NCBI RefSeq assembly: GCF_006716345.1
Contig: NZ_VFOX01000001.1
Span: 1,178,001-1,242,000, forward strand
Length of the DNA stretch: 64,000 nt
DNA from: Microbacterium saperdae
GTDB lineage: Bacteria; Actinomycetota; Actinomycetes; Actinomycetales; Microbacteriaceae
Reading direction: 5' to 3'
In this document: one piece after another, positions 53,006 to 62,294 of the stretch
Numbering within the stretch: the stretch's first letter is position 1
Layout of the letters: each line of letters starts with the position of its first letter
Made by a program: the position numbers and the translations under genes
Notes under the pieces: model-generated
What the model saw: the letters and a program-made list of their open reading frames with translations, nothing else
Databases searched by the model: none
Told to the model about the DNA's origin: nothing

Positions 53006-54819
53006 CCGTCGCACCCGGAACAGTCACGGTCGCTGTCGCCACCACCGACCTCGCCCCTGTCGGCGTTCTTCGCAGACTTGCCAGGAACCCCGTGGCCCTG
53101 GTCTCCACCCTCTTCCTTCTGCTGGTGCTGGTCCTGGGCATTCTCGCCCCCTGGATCGCGCCTTTCCCGCCCAACCAGACGAACCTGGACTTCACGAACG
53201 CGCCACCTTTCCAGGGGCCGTACATCCTCGGCGGTGACATGGCCGGTCGAGACATCCTCTCGCGGCTGCTGATCGCTACCGTTGGAACCCTGCAGGCAGG
53301 CGTGGTGCTGTTGCTCGTCTCCCTGGCACTCGGCGTCACGACCGGACTGGTGGCCGGCTACTTCGGAGGCACCGTCGATGCCGTGCTGTCGTGGGTGGCG
53401 AACATCACCCTGACTCTGCCCGGCATGGTTCTGCTCGTGGCGATGTACACCGTTCTCGGCCCGAACATCATCGTGTTCATGGCCATCTTCGGCCTACTGA
53501 TCTTCCCTGGTTACTTCTGGCTCGTGCGCACCCTGGTGGTGAACGTGCGCAGCGAGCTGTACATCGACGCGGCACGTGTCGCTGGCCTCTCCGATTCTCG
53601 GATCATCTCCCGGCACGTCCTGCGCGCCGTGCGTGGTCCGATCATCATCCAGAGCTCCTTCGTCCTCGCTGCCGGTATCGCCGCACAGGCGTCCCTCGAG
53701 TTCATCGGTCTCGGCAACTCGACGGTGCCGTCGTGGGGCGGTGTGCTCAATGAAGCCTTCCTCGGCATCTACGTCGCACCGCTCTCGCTGGTGTGGCCGG
53801 CTCTGCTGATCACGCTGGTCACGCTCGCACTCGTCCTGCTCGGGAACACACTGCGCGACACGCTGCAGACCTCGGGATCCCGCCACGTCGCTCTGACCCG
53901 GAAGGCGGTCGCGAAGATTCAGGCCGATGCCGGCTATGCGCCAGGTGCCACGACGTCCGCCGCGCGCGCAGCGGCCGACACGATCGAGCCGCTGCTGCGC
54001 ATCGAGGGACTTCGCCTCGGGTATCCCGACTCCGCGCACTCCGTCGTGCCGGTGGTCAAGGGCGTCGACCTCGCGGTCGCACCGGGCGAGATCCACGGTC
54101 TGGTGGGGGAGTCCGGATCGGGCAAGTCGCAGGTCGCCTTCTCCGTGCTCGGCATCCTGCCCAAGGAAGCGGTGATCCTCGGCGGGCGCATCGGCTTCGA
54201 GGGGCAGGAGCTGCTCGGCTCTCCGGCCGCGTTCAAGAACGTCCGGGGTCGCAAGATCGCGTACATTCCCCAAGAGCCGATGAGCAATCTCGACCCCACG
54301 TTCACCGTTGGTCAGCAACTGATCTACGGTCTGCAGGCGGTCAAGCGCATCGGTCGGGGAGCAGCACGGCGCGAGCTGGTCGAGCTGCTGCAGCGAGTCG
54401 GGATCAAGAATGCGGATGCCGTGTTCGATCTTTATCCCCACCAGGTCTCGGGCGGTATGGCCCAGCGCATCCTGATCGCCGGGGCGTTGGCGGGTGATCC
54501 GGATCTGATCATCGCCGACGAGCCCACGACCGCGTTGGATGTCACCGTCCAGGCGGAGGTCCTCGATCTCCTCCGAGATCTGCGCGCGGAGCGGAACCTC
54601 GGAATGGTCCTCGTCACCCACAACTTCGGAGTGGTCGCGGACATCTGCGACCGCATCAGCGTCATGCGCGAGGGCGTCATCGTGGAGTCCGACACCGCGG
54701 AGGCTCTCTTCGAGAACCCCACGCATGAGTACACGCAGATGCTGCTCGGGTCGTCGATGACGAACCGTCCCGCGCGTCAGCCCTTGAACACCACGGCAGG
54801 ACATCATGAGCACAACTAA
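53002..54819 (+). CDS. Fused ABC permease-ATPase (DppC-DppD)
   Basis: A 605-residue fusion. Residues 1 to about 295 are a DppC-type permease (GGDMAGRDILSRLL, ARVAGLSDSRIISRHVLRA), and residues from about 330 are an ATPase with Walker A GESGSGKS, signature VSGGMAQR and Walker B LIIADEPTTALD. The frame is continuous, so the fusion is real; fused forms are known in actinobacteria. It overlaps both neighbours. Confidence 0.9.
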   Translation: MTVAPGTVTVAVATTDLAPVGVLRRLARNPVALVSTLFLLLVLVLGILAPWIAPFPPNQTNLDFTNAPPFQGPYILGGDMAGRDILSRLLIATVGTLQAGVVLLLVSLALGVTTGLVAGYFGGTVDAVLSWVANITLTLPGMVLLVAMYTVLGPNIIVFMAIFGLLIFPGYFWLVRTLVVNVRSELYIDAARVAGLSDSRIISRHVLRAVRGPIIIQSSFVLAAGIAAQASLEFIGLGNSTVPSWGGVLNEAFLGIYVAPLSLVWPALLITLVTLALVLLGNTLRDTLQTSGSRHVALTRKAVAKIQADAGYAPGATTSAARAAADTIEPLLRIEGLRLGYPDSAHSVVPVVKGVDLAVAPGEIHGLVGESGSGKSQVAFSVLGILPKEAVILGGRIGFEGQELLGSPAAFKNVRGRKIAYIPQEPMSNLDPTFTVGQQLIYGLQAVKRIGRGAARRELVELLQRVGIKNADAVFDLYPHQVSGGMAQRILIAGALAGDPDLIIADEPTTALDVTVQAEVLDLLRDLRAERNLGMVLVTHNFGVVADICDRISVMREGVIVESDTAEALFENPTHEYTQMLLGSSMTNRPARQPLNTTAGHHEHN

Positions 54820-55663
54820 CATCACCTCCCCGGTCGCCGTCCGCGATCAGCCGCTGCTGTCGCTGCGGAACCTCGACGTCGCCTACCGGTCGCGCGGTTT
54901 CCGTAAGCCGCCCGCGCACATCATCCGCGACGTCAGCGTGGACATCCATCCCGGCGAGATCGTGGGACTCGTCGGGGAGTCCGGGTCCGGGAAGACCACT
55001 CTCGGCCGGGCCGTGCTGGGACTCGCTCCCGTGGTCGGCGGAGAGGTGATCTTCGACGGGCAGGACATCTCCGGCCTGACGAGGCGACAGCGTCGGCCGT
55101 TCGCCAAGGACATCCAGGTCATCTTCCAGGATCCGTACTCATCGTTGAACCCGGCGTTGACCATCGAGGAGATCCTCGCTGAGCCGCTCCTGGCGAACGG
55201 GGAGAAGACGGGTCGCGAGACCGTGCGCGATCTCCTCGACAAGGTGCATCTGCCCCGGGACGCCGGTCGTCGTCTGGCGCGGGAGTTCTCCGGCGGCCAG
55301 CGCCAACGCATCGCCATCGCGCGAGCGTTGGCGCTGAACCCGCGGCTGATCATCTGTGATGAGCCCACGAGTGCGCTGGACCTGTCGACACAGGCCCGGA
55401 TCGTCGACCTTCTGCTCGAACTGCAGGAGCGCACCGGGGTCGCGATGCTGTTCATCACGCACGACCTGGATGTGGTGCGCGTCGTCAGCCATCGGATCGC
55501 GGTGATGCTGCACGGCGAGATCGTGGAGACGGGACCCTCTGCCGTCATCACGAGCAACCCGCAGCATCCCTACACCCAGCGGCTGTTGATGGCGGCGCCG
55601 GTGCCTGATCCTAAGCGCCAGGCCGAGCGTCGGGAGAGTCGACGGCAACTGGCGCAATCCTGA
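54806..55663 (+). CDS. ABC importer ATPase (DppF type)
   Basis: A 285-residue ATPase with Walker A GESGSGKTT, DPYSSLNPALTIEEIL (Q-loop region of this group), signature FSGGQRQR, Walker B LIICDEPTSALD and C-terminal HPYTQRLLMAAPVPDP typical of oligopeptide-type ATPases. It overlaps the fusion gene by 14 bases and completes the importer. Confidence 0.92.
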   Translation: MSTTNITSPVAVRDQPLLSLRNLDVAYRSRGFRKPPAHIIRDVSVDIHPGEIVGLVGESGSGKTTLGRAVLGLAPVVGGEVIFDGQDISGLTRRQRRPFAKDIQVIFQDPYSSLNPALTIEEILAEPLLANGEKTGRETVRDLLDKVHLPRDAGRRLAREFSGGQRQRIAIARALALNPRLIICDEPTSALDLSTQARIVDLLLELQERTGVAMLFITHDLDVVRVVSHRIAVMLHGEIVETGPSAVITSNPQHPYTQRLLMAAPVPDPKRQAERRESRRQLAQS

Positions 55664-55716
55664 TGCGCACCGCTCTATTTCCCGAGCCTGCGCCCCTCGG
55701 GAGATAGAGTCCTCGC

Positions 55717-56343
55717 ATGGCCAGGCAGGGAAAATACGCGAAAGGTGCCGCTCGCCGCGAAGAGATTCTGGCGGCGACGACACGAATTCTCGCGGACGAC
55801 GGATACCGGAATCTCTCGCTGAGGTACATCGCCCGGGACCTCGGTATCGAACCCGCGCACATCCTGTACTACTTCGACAGCCGTGAAGAGCTACTGCAGA
55901 AGGTGCTCGAGCGGTGGGATCAGGGCAACCCGGGGATCATGCTGATCGAGCCCGGCGAGATTCTCGATCGCTACGTCGAGGCGGTCGGATCGAACCTGGC
56001 GATCCCCGGCATCGTGCACCTCTATCTGATCTTCGCCGCGGAGGCGGTTCACCCCGATCACGCCGCCCACGACTACTTTCGACAGCGGTTTCGTGCCGTG
56101 TGCGAACTTCTCACCCGCGGTCTCGAATACGAGATGTCGACAGGGAAGCTGCGTGACGATATCGACGTCACGATCGAAGCGCAGAAGCTGATCGCGTTGG
56201 CCGACGGGCTGCAATTGCAGGCGCTGAGCGATCCCTCGTTGAATCCCTCCACGATGATCGCCGGTGCGATCGCCTCGCTCCGCACGCACGTGTCTGATCC
56301 CGACGCATCGAAGGCAGTCGGCGCCTCGCGAGGAACCGTCTGA
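55717..56343 (+). CDS. TetR-family regulator, intact paralogue
   Basis: A 208-residue regulator: RREEILAATTRILADDGYRN, then LGIEPAHILYYFDSREELLQ as the recognition region. It follows the importer operon after 53 bases and is the intact form of the decayed gene at 44889-45477. Candidate local regulator of the island, perhaps by binding the AAAAATTTG-type sites; that link is a guess. Confidence 0.88.
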   Translation: MARQGKYAKGAARREEILAATTRILADDGYRNLSLRYIARDLGIEPAHILYYFDSREELLQKVLERWDQGNPGIMLIEPGEILDRYVEAVGSNLAIPGIVHLYLIFAAEAVHPDHAAHDYFRQRFRAVCELLTRGLEYEMSTGKLRDDIDVTIEAQKLIALADGLQLQALSDPSLNPSTMIAGAIASLRTHVSDPDASKAVGASRGTV

Positions 56344-56349
56344 TCGCGG

Positions 56350-57033
56350 CTACGGCCCCGCGTCCGACCGCAGAGCCGCTCGCTGCGCCAGCTCCTGGAG
56401 CGCCTCGAGATCCGCGGAAGAACGCGAAAGCGATGATCCGGTCGATCGGTGGCCGCCGCGACCAGGCGACGCATCGTTTCCGCTCCACAGCCGACGGCGC
56501 GAGCTAGCTGGTGCAGCGACCACCCCTGAGCGCGGAACTCCCGGACGATCGGGAGAAGCGGCGTCGCATCGACCGGCTCGATCCGCGGGCTTACGCCTCT
56601 TCGGCGGGCATGGTCGACGCGCGACCGCCGCCGCGCCTCTATGCACGTCAGGCCGTTCTCGCCACGCGGGCACTGGGACTCGTCCGTGCAACCGGCGAGC
56701 GCGCCGCGCGCAGTGCCGTGGTCCACGGGCTTGCCCACGCCGCTGAGCCGTTGTGCGCGGTACTGCTCCACATAGCGCCGTCGGGCCTGGGAGCACGTCA
56801 CCTTCCCGAGGTTCCAGTGCGGGCACGCGCGGTCGTCGCGGCATCCGCGCCGATACCCCCATGCGGCGGGGGAGCGGCTGATCGAGCGCGAGGCGCGAGG
56901 TCTGGTAGCCGGATCGGTGTCGGATGGCGGCTTCGACGCACGTCAGCTGCCGCGTTCCTCGATTGGGGCACCCGCCGACCGACCGGCAGCCATCCGTGAA
57001 TCCGGCCACGCTGCCGTGCGGCGCGTGGCTCAT
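56350..57033 (-). pseudogene. Cys-repeat HTH protein, apparently frameshifted
   Basis: The ATG at 57033 overlaps the kinase stop (ATGA). The first repeat (HGSVAGFTDGC, GGCPNRGTRQLTCVEAA) is in the start frame. Two more repeats of the form GC-x4-CP-x6-TC-x2-AR (GYRRGCRDDRACPHW, LGKVTCSQARRRY; HGTARGALAGC, CPRGENGLTCIEARRR) and an HTH (QGWSLHQLARAVGCGAETMRRL) are in another frame from about 56870. The start frame stays open to a stop at 56350 and its last 30 residues look protein-like, so a second shift near 56440 is likely. Assembly error or real decay cannot be told apart. Confidence 0.5.
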
Positions 57034-57803
57034 GTCCGTGTGCCTCCCCGCCCATCCGCGTGGTCCCCGGTGACGGAGATGGCCGCCCCGATGATGCGCG
57101 CGTCGTTGCCGTAGGCCGCCCGGATGGTGCGGATCGTCGGGGGCAGGCGCGGGGCGATCTCGTCGAAGTAGATGCTTCCGCCCCCGCCGATGATGAAGCG
57201 GGACGGGGAGAACAGACGCTGCAGCGTCGAGAGATAGCTGCTGATGCGCGTCGCCCACTCCGGCACTTCGATTCCGTCCCGGCGGAGCGCGGAGAAGGCG
57301 ACGTGCTGGTCGACGAGGCGTCCGTCGACGGTGAGGTGTCCGAGTTCGGTGTTGGGCGTCAGAACTCCGTCGGTGAAGAGCACCGATCCGACGCCGGTGC
57401 CGAGAGTCACGGCGATCGTCACGCCGGCGCGGTGGGACGCGGGAAGGGCTGACACCTCCGCGAGCCCTGCCGCATCGGCGTCGTTGAGGACCCGGACGGG
57501 AGCCCGTAACGCGTCTGAGAAGAGACCGATCGCGTCGAGCCCGATCCACTCGTGGTCGATGTTCGCGGCGGTGCGGGTGGTTCCTCGATCGACCACGGCG
57601 GGCAGGCAGATGCCGATCGGGTCCCCCGCGCGCCGATCGCACCGCGCGGCGAGCTCGTGCACGGCGGCGGCGACGCCCGCAGGATGGCCTCCTGCGGGCG
57701 TCGCGACCTCATGCCGTTCGACGATCTCGGCGGTGCGGAGGTCGACGAGGCCCCCCTTGATCGAGGTGCCTCCGACGTCGATTCCGAGTATCGCTGCGCT
57801 CAT
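57030..57803 (-). CDS. ppgK: ROK-family kinase, polyphosphate glucokinase-like
   Basis: A 257-residue kinase. ILGIDVGGTSIKGGLVDL is the phosphate-binding motif, LNDADAAGLAE holds the catalytic Asp, and TLGTGVGSVLFTDG with NTELGHL are typical of polyphosphate/ATP glucokinases; FIIGGGGS near the end. It lacks the ROK zinc motif, as PPGK proteins do. ATGA overlaps on both sides. Would phosphorylate the hexose released by the pathway. Confidence 0.8.
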   Translation of the reverse strand: MSAAILGIDVGGTSIKGGLVDLRTAEIVERHEVATPAGGHPAGVAAAVHELAARCDRRAGDPIGICLPAVVDRGTTRTAANIDHEWIGLDAIGLFSDALRAPVRVLNDADAAGLAEVSALPASHRAGVTIAVTLGTGVGSVLFTDGVLTPNTELGHLTVDGRLVDQHVAFSALRRDGIEVPEWATRISSYLSTLQRLFSPSRFIIGGGGSIYFDEIAPRLPPTIRTIRAAYGNDARIIGAAISVTGDHADGRGGTRT

Positions 57804-58813
57804 TGGTTGCTGAACGCGACGTCGAACGACGTCTCGGGGAGCTTCCACAGCAGGGATCGGATGTACTGCACCGCCTCGGCGGCACCGTGCAGGCGGTCCA
57901 TGCCCGCGTCCTCCCACTCGATCGAGATCGGGCCGGTGTATCCGATCGCGGAGAGGGCGCGGAATGCGTCCTCCCAGGCGATATCGCCGTGTCCGGTGGA
58001 GACGAAGTCCCAGCCGCGTCGCGGATCTCCCCATGGCAGATGCGAACCCAGGATCCCCTGTCGCCCAGACGCCGAGCGAATACGGGTGTCCTTGCAGTCG
58101 ACGTGGTAGATCCGGTCGGCGAAGTCGGAGATGAACCCGACTGTGTCGATGCCTTGCCACGCCATGTGCGAGGGGTCCCAGTTGAATCCGAACGCATCGC
58201 GGCAGTCGATGGCATCGAGGGTGCGCACCGAGGTCCAGTAGTCGTACGCGATCTCCGAGGGATGCACCTCGTGCGCGAAGCGCACACCCTCGCTGTCGAA
58301 CACATCGAGGATCGGGTTCCATCGGTGCGCGAAGTCCTCGTAGCCGGCGTCGATCACGCTCGCGGGCACCGGCGGGAACATCGCCACGTACGGCCAGATC
58401 TTCGATCCGGTGAAACCGACGACCGTCTCAGCGCCGAGTCTGCGAGCGACCCGCGCGGCACGTTTCATGTCCTCGGCGGCGCGCTGTCGTACACCTTCGG
58501 CCTCGCCATCGCCCCAGACGTAGTCGCGAAGGATCGCCTGGTGCCGGAAGTCGATCGGATCGTCGCACACGGCTTGACCGGCAAGGTGGTTCGAGATCGC
58601 CCACACCTTCAGCCCGTACCGATCGAGCACGTCGAGCCGTGACTGCAGGTAGGCGTCATCCTCGTCTGCGCGGCGGAGGTCGAGGTGGTCTCCTGAAGCC
58701 GCGATCTCGAGACCGTCGTATCCCCACTCCGATGCGCGACGCGCGACCTCCTCGAACGGCATGTCCGCCCACTGGCCGGTGAAAAGCGTCACCGGAGCTC
58801 GTCCGGCGCTCAT
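57800..58813 (-). CDS. TIM-barrel sugar isomerase/epimerase
   Basis: A 337-residue member. VRFAHEVHPSEIAYDYW, FGFNWDPSHMAWQGID, YHVDCKDTRIR and ISIEWEDAGMDR provide the Glu/Asp/His/Glu metal site. Longer than the other three isomerases in this island and most like those associated with keto-glycoside and C-glycoside breakdown. Coupled by ATGA to the kinase after it and to the Gfo/Idh gene before it. Confidence 0.85.
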   Translation of the reverse strand: MSAGRAPVTLFTGQWADMPFEEVARRASEWGYDGLEIAASGDHLDLRRADEDDAYLQSRLDVLDRYGLKVWAISNHLAGQAVCDDPIDFRHQAILRDYVWGDGEAEGVRQRAAEDMKRAARVARRLGAETVVGFTGSKIWPYVAMFPPVPASVIDAGYEDFAHRWNPILDVFDSEGVRFAHEVHPSEIAYDYWTSVRTLDAIDCRDAFGFNWDPSHMAWQGIDTVGFISDFADRIYHVDCKDTRIRSASGRQGILGSHLPWGDPRRGWDFVSTGHGDIAWEDAFRALSAIGYTGPISIEWEDAGMDRLHGAAEAVQYIRSLLWKLPETSFDVAFSNQ

Positions 58814-59964
58814 GCGGCCACCTCGGCATCCTCAGCGGCGGGAGCGATCTCGGTCCATGACCCTGAGCGTGACGCGTGCAGGAAGGATTCGATGATCTCC
58901 ACTGAACGCACACCGTCGGCGATGGTGGGAAGACCTTCGGGCTTCTCGCCGCGCACCGCGGCGTAGGTGTCGCGCAGGAAGGCCGCGAACGCATCCGGCC
59001 ACCCCTGGGGATGCCCCGCCGGTGTCAGATTGAGACGCGCCTGATCGGGGGACACATCCCCCTCGCCCCGACGGACGATGCTCGCCCCGTTCTCGGAGCC
59101 GAACCACACCGCATCCGGCTGTTCCTGATCGAACACGGCAGACTGCTCGGAGCCGTCGACTTCGAGCCACAGCCGGTTCTTGCGCCCACCGGACACCTGG
59201 GAGAGCACGGTGTTCGCGAGAACTCCGTGCTCCGTGCGGAACGTGACCACGGCGATGTCCTCTGTCAGAGTCGCCACCCGCTTGCCCCCGACGCCGGTGC
59301 TGAACGACGGTCCTGAGGCGATCGGGCGCGTGGGGTGCGCGATCGATGCCGATGCCGTGAGCGCCGTGAACCTTTCCCCGGACACGAACTCGGCGAGGTC
59401 TGCCCAGTGCGAACCGATGTCGGCGAAGGCGCGTGAGGCGCCCCCCGCTTCCGGGTCGATGCGCCAGGTCGATGCTTCTGCGGACAGGAGCCAGTCCTGG
59501 AGGTAGGAACCGTGGACCAGGAGCACGCGACCGAGGTCGCCGGCGATTCGCCGTGCCCTGATCTCGCGCACGAGAGGGTGGTAGCGGTAGACGTAGGGGA
59601 CCGTCGCCACGGTTCCGGCGCGTTCGACGGCGGCAGCGAGGTCTCTGGCATCCTCAACCGTGGTCGCCACCGGCTTCTCCACGACGATGTTCAGCCCCGC
59701 GTTCGTCACGGCCTTGGCGAGGTCGAGGTGAGTGTTGTTCGGCGTGCAGATATGCACCACATCGGGTCGTGCCTCGATGAGGTCGTCCAGGCTCGCCCAC
59801 GCCGCGGGCAGAGCCCACGCCTCAGCCGCTTCCGCTGAGCGTTCGGGTCGGGAACCGAGCACGCCGACGACGATCGCGCCGGTATCGCGCGCGGCGCGGA
59901 CGTGCGCCGTGGCGATCATGCCGGTGCCGATGATCCCCACGCGCAGGGCCTCTGTGGCGGTCAT
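58810..59964 (-). CDS. Gfo/Idh/MocA-family oxidoreductase
   Basis: A 384-residue protein: VGIIGTGMIATAHVRAARD, VVHICTPNNTHLDLA, VVEKPVATTVEDA (EKP motif) and the GGASRAFADIGSHWADLAEF block with the catalytic His pattern G-x-H. Start at ATG 59964 by ATGA overlap. Complete active-site set, unlike the 48369 paralogue. Likely the sugar-oxidising enzyme of this operon. Confidence 0.9.
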   Translation of the reverse strand: MTATEALRVGIIGTGMIATAHVRAARDTGAIVVGVLGSRPERSAEAAEAWALPAAWASLDDLIEARPDVVHICTPNNTHLDLAKAVTNAGLNIVVEKPVATTVEDARDLAAAVERAGTVATVPYVYRYHPLVREIRARRIAGDLGRVLLVHGSYLQDWLLSAEASTWRIDPEAGGASRAFADIGSHWADLAEFVSGERFTALTASASIAHPTRPIASGPSFSTGVGGKRVATLTEDIAVVTFRTEHGVLANTVLSQVSGGRKNRLWLEVDGSEQSAVFDQEQPDAVWFGSENGASIVRRGEGDVSPDQARLNLTPAGHPQGWPDAFAAFLRDTYAAVRGEKPEGLPTIADGVRSVEIIESFLHASRSGSWTEIAPAAEDAEVAA

Positions 59965-60860
59965 GATGCCGCTCCGGCGAAGTAGGGGTGAGAGTTCAAG
60001 AAGCGCAGCGATTCCGCGCTGCTCTCCTCGGCGTCGCGGAGATGTGGCACGTCGACCTCGATGATGAACCATCCGTCGAAGTCACGCGGCAGCGCAGCGA
60101 CCACGGCATTGAAATCGATGTCTCCCCGGCCGGGCTCGATCCAGACGTGCGCATCGCCCGTGGCGGTCGCGTAGTCATCGCCGCGGAGTCGGGCCGTGTC
60201 GGCTGCCAGCTGGTCGACGTCCTTCAGATGCACGTTCAGAACACGATCCGCGTAGTCGTGGATGATGGTGTCGGGTCGCGTGCCGCCCCATCGGAGGTGA
60301 CCGGTGTCGGGGCCGAACAGGAGGGGGCTGCCCGCGGTGGCGTCGAGCACTCCGCGGACCTCGCTCTCGACCTCGATGGCGGAGCCGACATGCGGGTGCA
60401 GTCCGTAGCGGACGCCTTCCGCCGCGGCGACCTCGGCGGCCTTCGCCATGCCTTCGGCGATGATAAGCGTGCGCTCCGCGTCGGGCTCGTGGCCGACGGC
60501 GGGGTGCGCGAGTCGACCCGGATCCATGTCGTTCGCGATGAACGCGCTGTCGACGCCGAGCGCGAGGTGATTCGCGGCGTGGCGGCGGATGTCTTCGAGC
60601 GCCTGCGCGTGTCGGGAGCGATCGTGGAACGACGCGGAGAAATACCCCGGTGCTGCTCGCAGGCCGTGGCTCGCGAGCAGGTCGTCGTAGTCCGCTGCGG
60701 TGAGCTCCGGCGGGAGCTCGATCGTGATGTGCGTGAATCCGACGCGTGCGAGAGCCGTCATCGCCGTGTCCAGCACCTCGCGATCGAGGCGATATCCGGC
60801 TCCGTTCAGAATCCAGGGCAGCGGATTGATGGCGGTGCGGTGGGGCAGGGTGGTGCTCAC
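59961..60860 (-). CDS. TIM-barrel sugar isomerase/epimerase
   Basis: A 299-residue paralogue of the 47479-48372 protein: AINPLPWILNGAGYRLDREVL, GVRYGLHPHVGSAIEVESEV, LLFGPDTGHLRWGG, LNVHLKDVD and FIIEVDVPH. GTG start in a GTGA overlap with the TolB-like gene. The two copies sit in oppositely oriented operons, each with a Gfo/Idh partner. Confidence 0.87.
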   Translation of the reverse strand: MSTTLPHRTAINPLPWILNGAGYRLDREVLDTAMTALARVGFTHITIELPPELTAADYDDLLASHGLRAAPGYFSASFHDRSRHAQALEDIRRHAANHLALGVDSAFIANDMDPGRLAHPAVGHEPDAERTLIIAEGMAKAAEVAAAEGVRYGLHPHVGSAIEVESEVRGVLDATAGSPLLFGPDTGHLRWGGTRPDTIIHDYADRVLNVHLKDVDQLAADTARLRGDDYATATGDAHVWIEPGRGDIDFNAVVAALPRDFDGWFIIEVDVPHLRDAEESSAESLRFLNSHPYFAGAAS

Positions 60861-61801
60861 GCTTCGTCCTCCTCGGAGATGGTGGTGATGGGGTAGTCGA
60901 CGAAACCGAAGGCCGACCCATCGGGGGCCCAGCTGGGCACGTTGATGGTGCCCTGGCCGCCGTCGAGCGCGACGATGGTCTCGGGGTGCGACCAGTCGTC
61001 GCCGCGCACCAGGCGGAGTTCCACCGGGAGATCTGCCGGATGCCCGGTCGTGCCGGACGGATAGCTGAGGTACACGGTGATGTCACCGGAGGGCGCCGGA
61101 TGCGGGAACCAGTTGACGCGCTCGTCGAAGGTGAGCTGTTCGAGTTCGGTGCCGTCCGGGCGGATCCGCGCGATCTGCGCGTGACCGGGGAACTCGGAGA
61201 ACTGCTCGGTGTTGAAGTAGATCCACTGCCCGTCCGGCGACCATTCGCAGCCGTCTGCAGGACCGGGGTGCGTGGTCACAGCCTGGTCGGCCGTGCCGTC
61301 GATCGAGATCGTGTGGATCGTGGCCGATGCCCACCAGTTCTCGCCGTCGGGATCCAACCTCACGTATCCGAGGCGCTGGCCATCGGGACTGATCCCGTGG
61401 AGGAAGTGCATTCCTCCGTCGTCCGGGGTGACACGAGCGGCAGCGCCCCCGGCGAGGGGGACGGCCCAGATGTGCCAGTCGTTCGCCGAGGCGTAGATGG
61501 TCGCTCCGTCGGGGGAGAGCACGTGGTCGTTGTTCACGTCCGGAAGCCCGGATGCGGCGACACCCGTGGGCGCTTCGCCCCCACGGGTGGGAAGCGTCCA
61601 CAGCTCGCCATCCCCATTGATGAGAAGTCGGTCATCCTGGGTCCAGTTCGGAGCTTCGTAGAGGCGATCCGTGGTCTCGAAGATCGTGCGGATGGCGCCT
61701 CCGTCGCGCTCCCACACGCGGATGCGTGCAGACTGGCCCGCCGCCAGGATCCGCTGCGGGACCTCCGTCGTCTCCGTCTCCGTCTCCGTGGTGTCGCTCA
61801 T
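60857..61801 (-). CDS. TolB-like beta-propeller protein (PD40 repeats)
   Basis: A 314-residue cytosolic protein with repeats of the form SPDG (VLSPDGATIYASAND, ISPDGQRLGYVRLD, EWSPDGQWIYFNTE, SWAPDGSAFGFV). No signal peptide, unlike periplasmic TolB; oligogalacturonate-lyase-like or regulatory propellers share this form. The first residues TETETETTE come from a GTCTCC-type repeat. Coupled by overlap to both neighbours. Confidence 0.75.
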   Translation of the reverse strand: MSDTTETETETTEVPQRILAAGQSARIRVWERDGGAIRTIFETTDRLYEAPNWTQDDRLLINGDGELWTLPTRGGEAPTGVAASGLPDVNNDHVLSPDGATIYASANDWHIWAVPLAGGAAARVTPDDGGMHFLHGISPDGQRLGYVRLDPDGENWWASATIHTISIDGTADQAVTTHPGPADGCEWSPDGQWIYFNTEQFSEFPGHAQIARIRPDGTELEQLTFDERVNWFPHPAPSGDITVYLSYPSGTTGHPADLPVELRLVRGDDWSHPETIVALDGGQGTINVPSWAPDGSAFGFVDYPITTISEEDEA

Positions 61802-62265
61802 CGGTTCGCCGCTTCCGCGAGATGCGCGCGGATGCCCTCGACCACGAGGTCGTGATCCTCCATCGAGGCGAGCCCGGAGGCGGAGACCGCCGCGACGACG
61901 CCGGCGCCTCGGACGCGGATCGGGAACGATCCTCCGGTGACCGCGTAGTCCTCGCCGAGCCAGCTCGCGAACGGGTCGATGCCCGCAGCCCGCAGCTGAG
62001 CCTCGACCAGCGCGCTGCTCTTCTCCATGCGCAGGACGACGTTGGCTTTGCGGGAGAGCCAGACGTGCTGGTCGGGAGTGACCCCGGGGAGAGCGGAGCG
62101 GAAGAGCGTGAATCCGGGGCGCTGGATGTCGATGCCCACGGCGTGCCCGGCGCGGCGTGCCGTCTCGGTGATGCGGGTGCCGAGGAGCCACGCCTGTTCG
62201 AGGTCGAATGCCTCGAATACGAGCTCCTCTTCCTGGCGGGTCAATGTGTCGATCAGTTCAGTCAT
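61798..62265 (-). CDS. UPF0303/HbpS-like (heme-degrading-domain) protein
   Basis: A 155-residue protein: FDLEQAWLLGTRITETAR, VGIDIQRPGFTLFRSALPG and HDLVVEGIRAHLAE. SWLGEDYAVTGGSFPIRV is the conserved centre of the UPF0303 family, annotated elsewhere as heme-degrading-domain proteins and often found in sugar operons. The biochemical role here is unknown. ATG 62265. Confidence 0.75.
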   Translation of the reverse strand: MTELIDTLTRQEEELVFEAFDLEQAWLLGTRITETARRAGHAVGIDIQRPGFTLFRSALPGVTPDQHVWLSRKANVVLRMEKSSALVEAQLRAAGIDPFASWLGEDYAVTGGSFPIRVRGAGVVAAVSASGLASMEDHDLVVEGIRAHLAEAANR

Positions 62266-62294
62266 GCGTTCATTCCCTTCGTCGTGTGTGAGGG

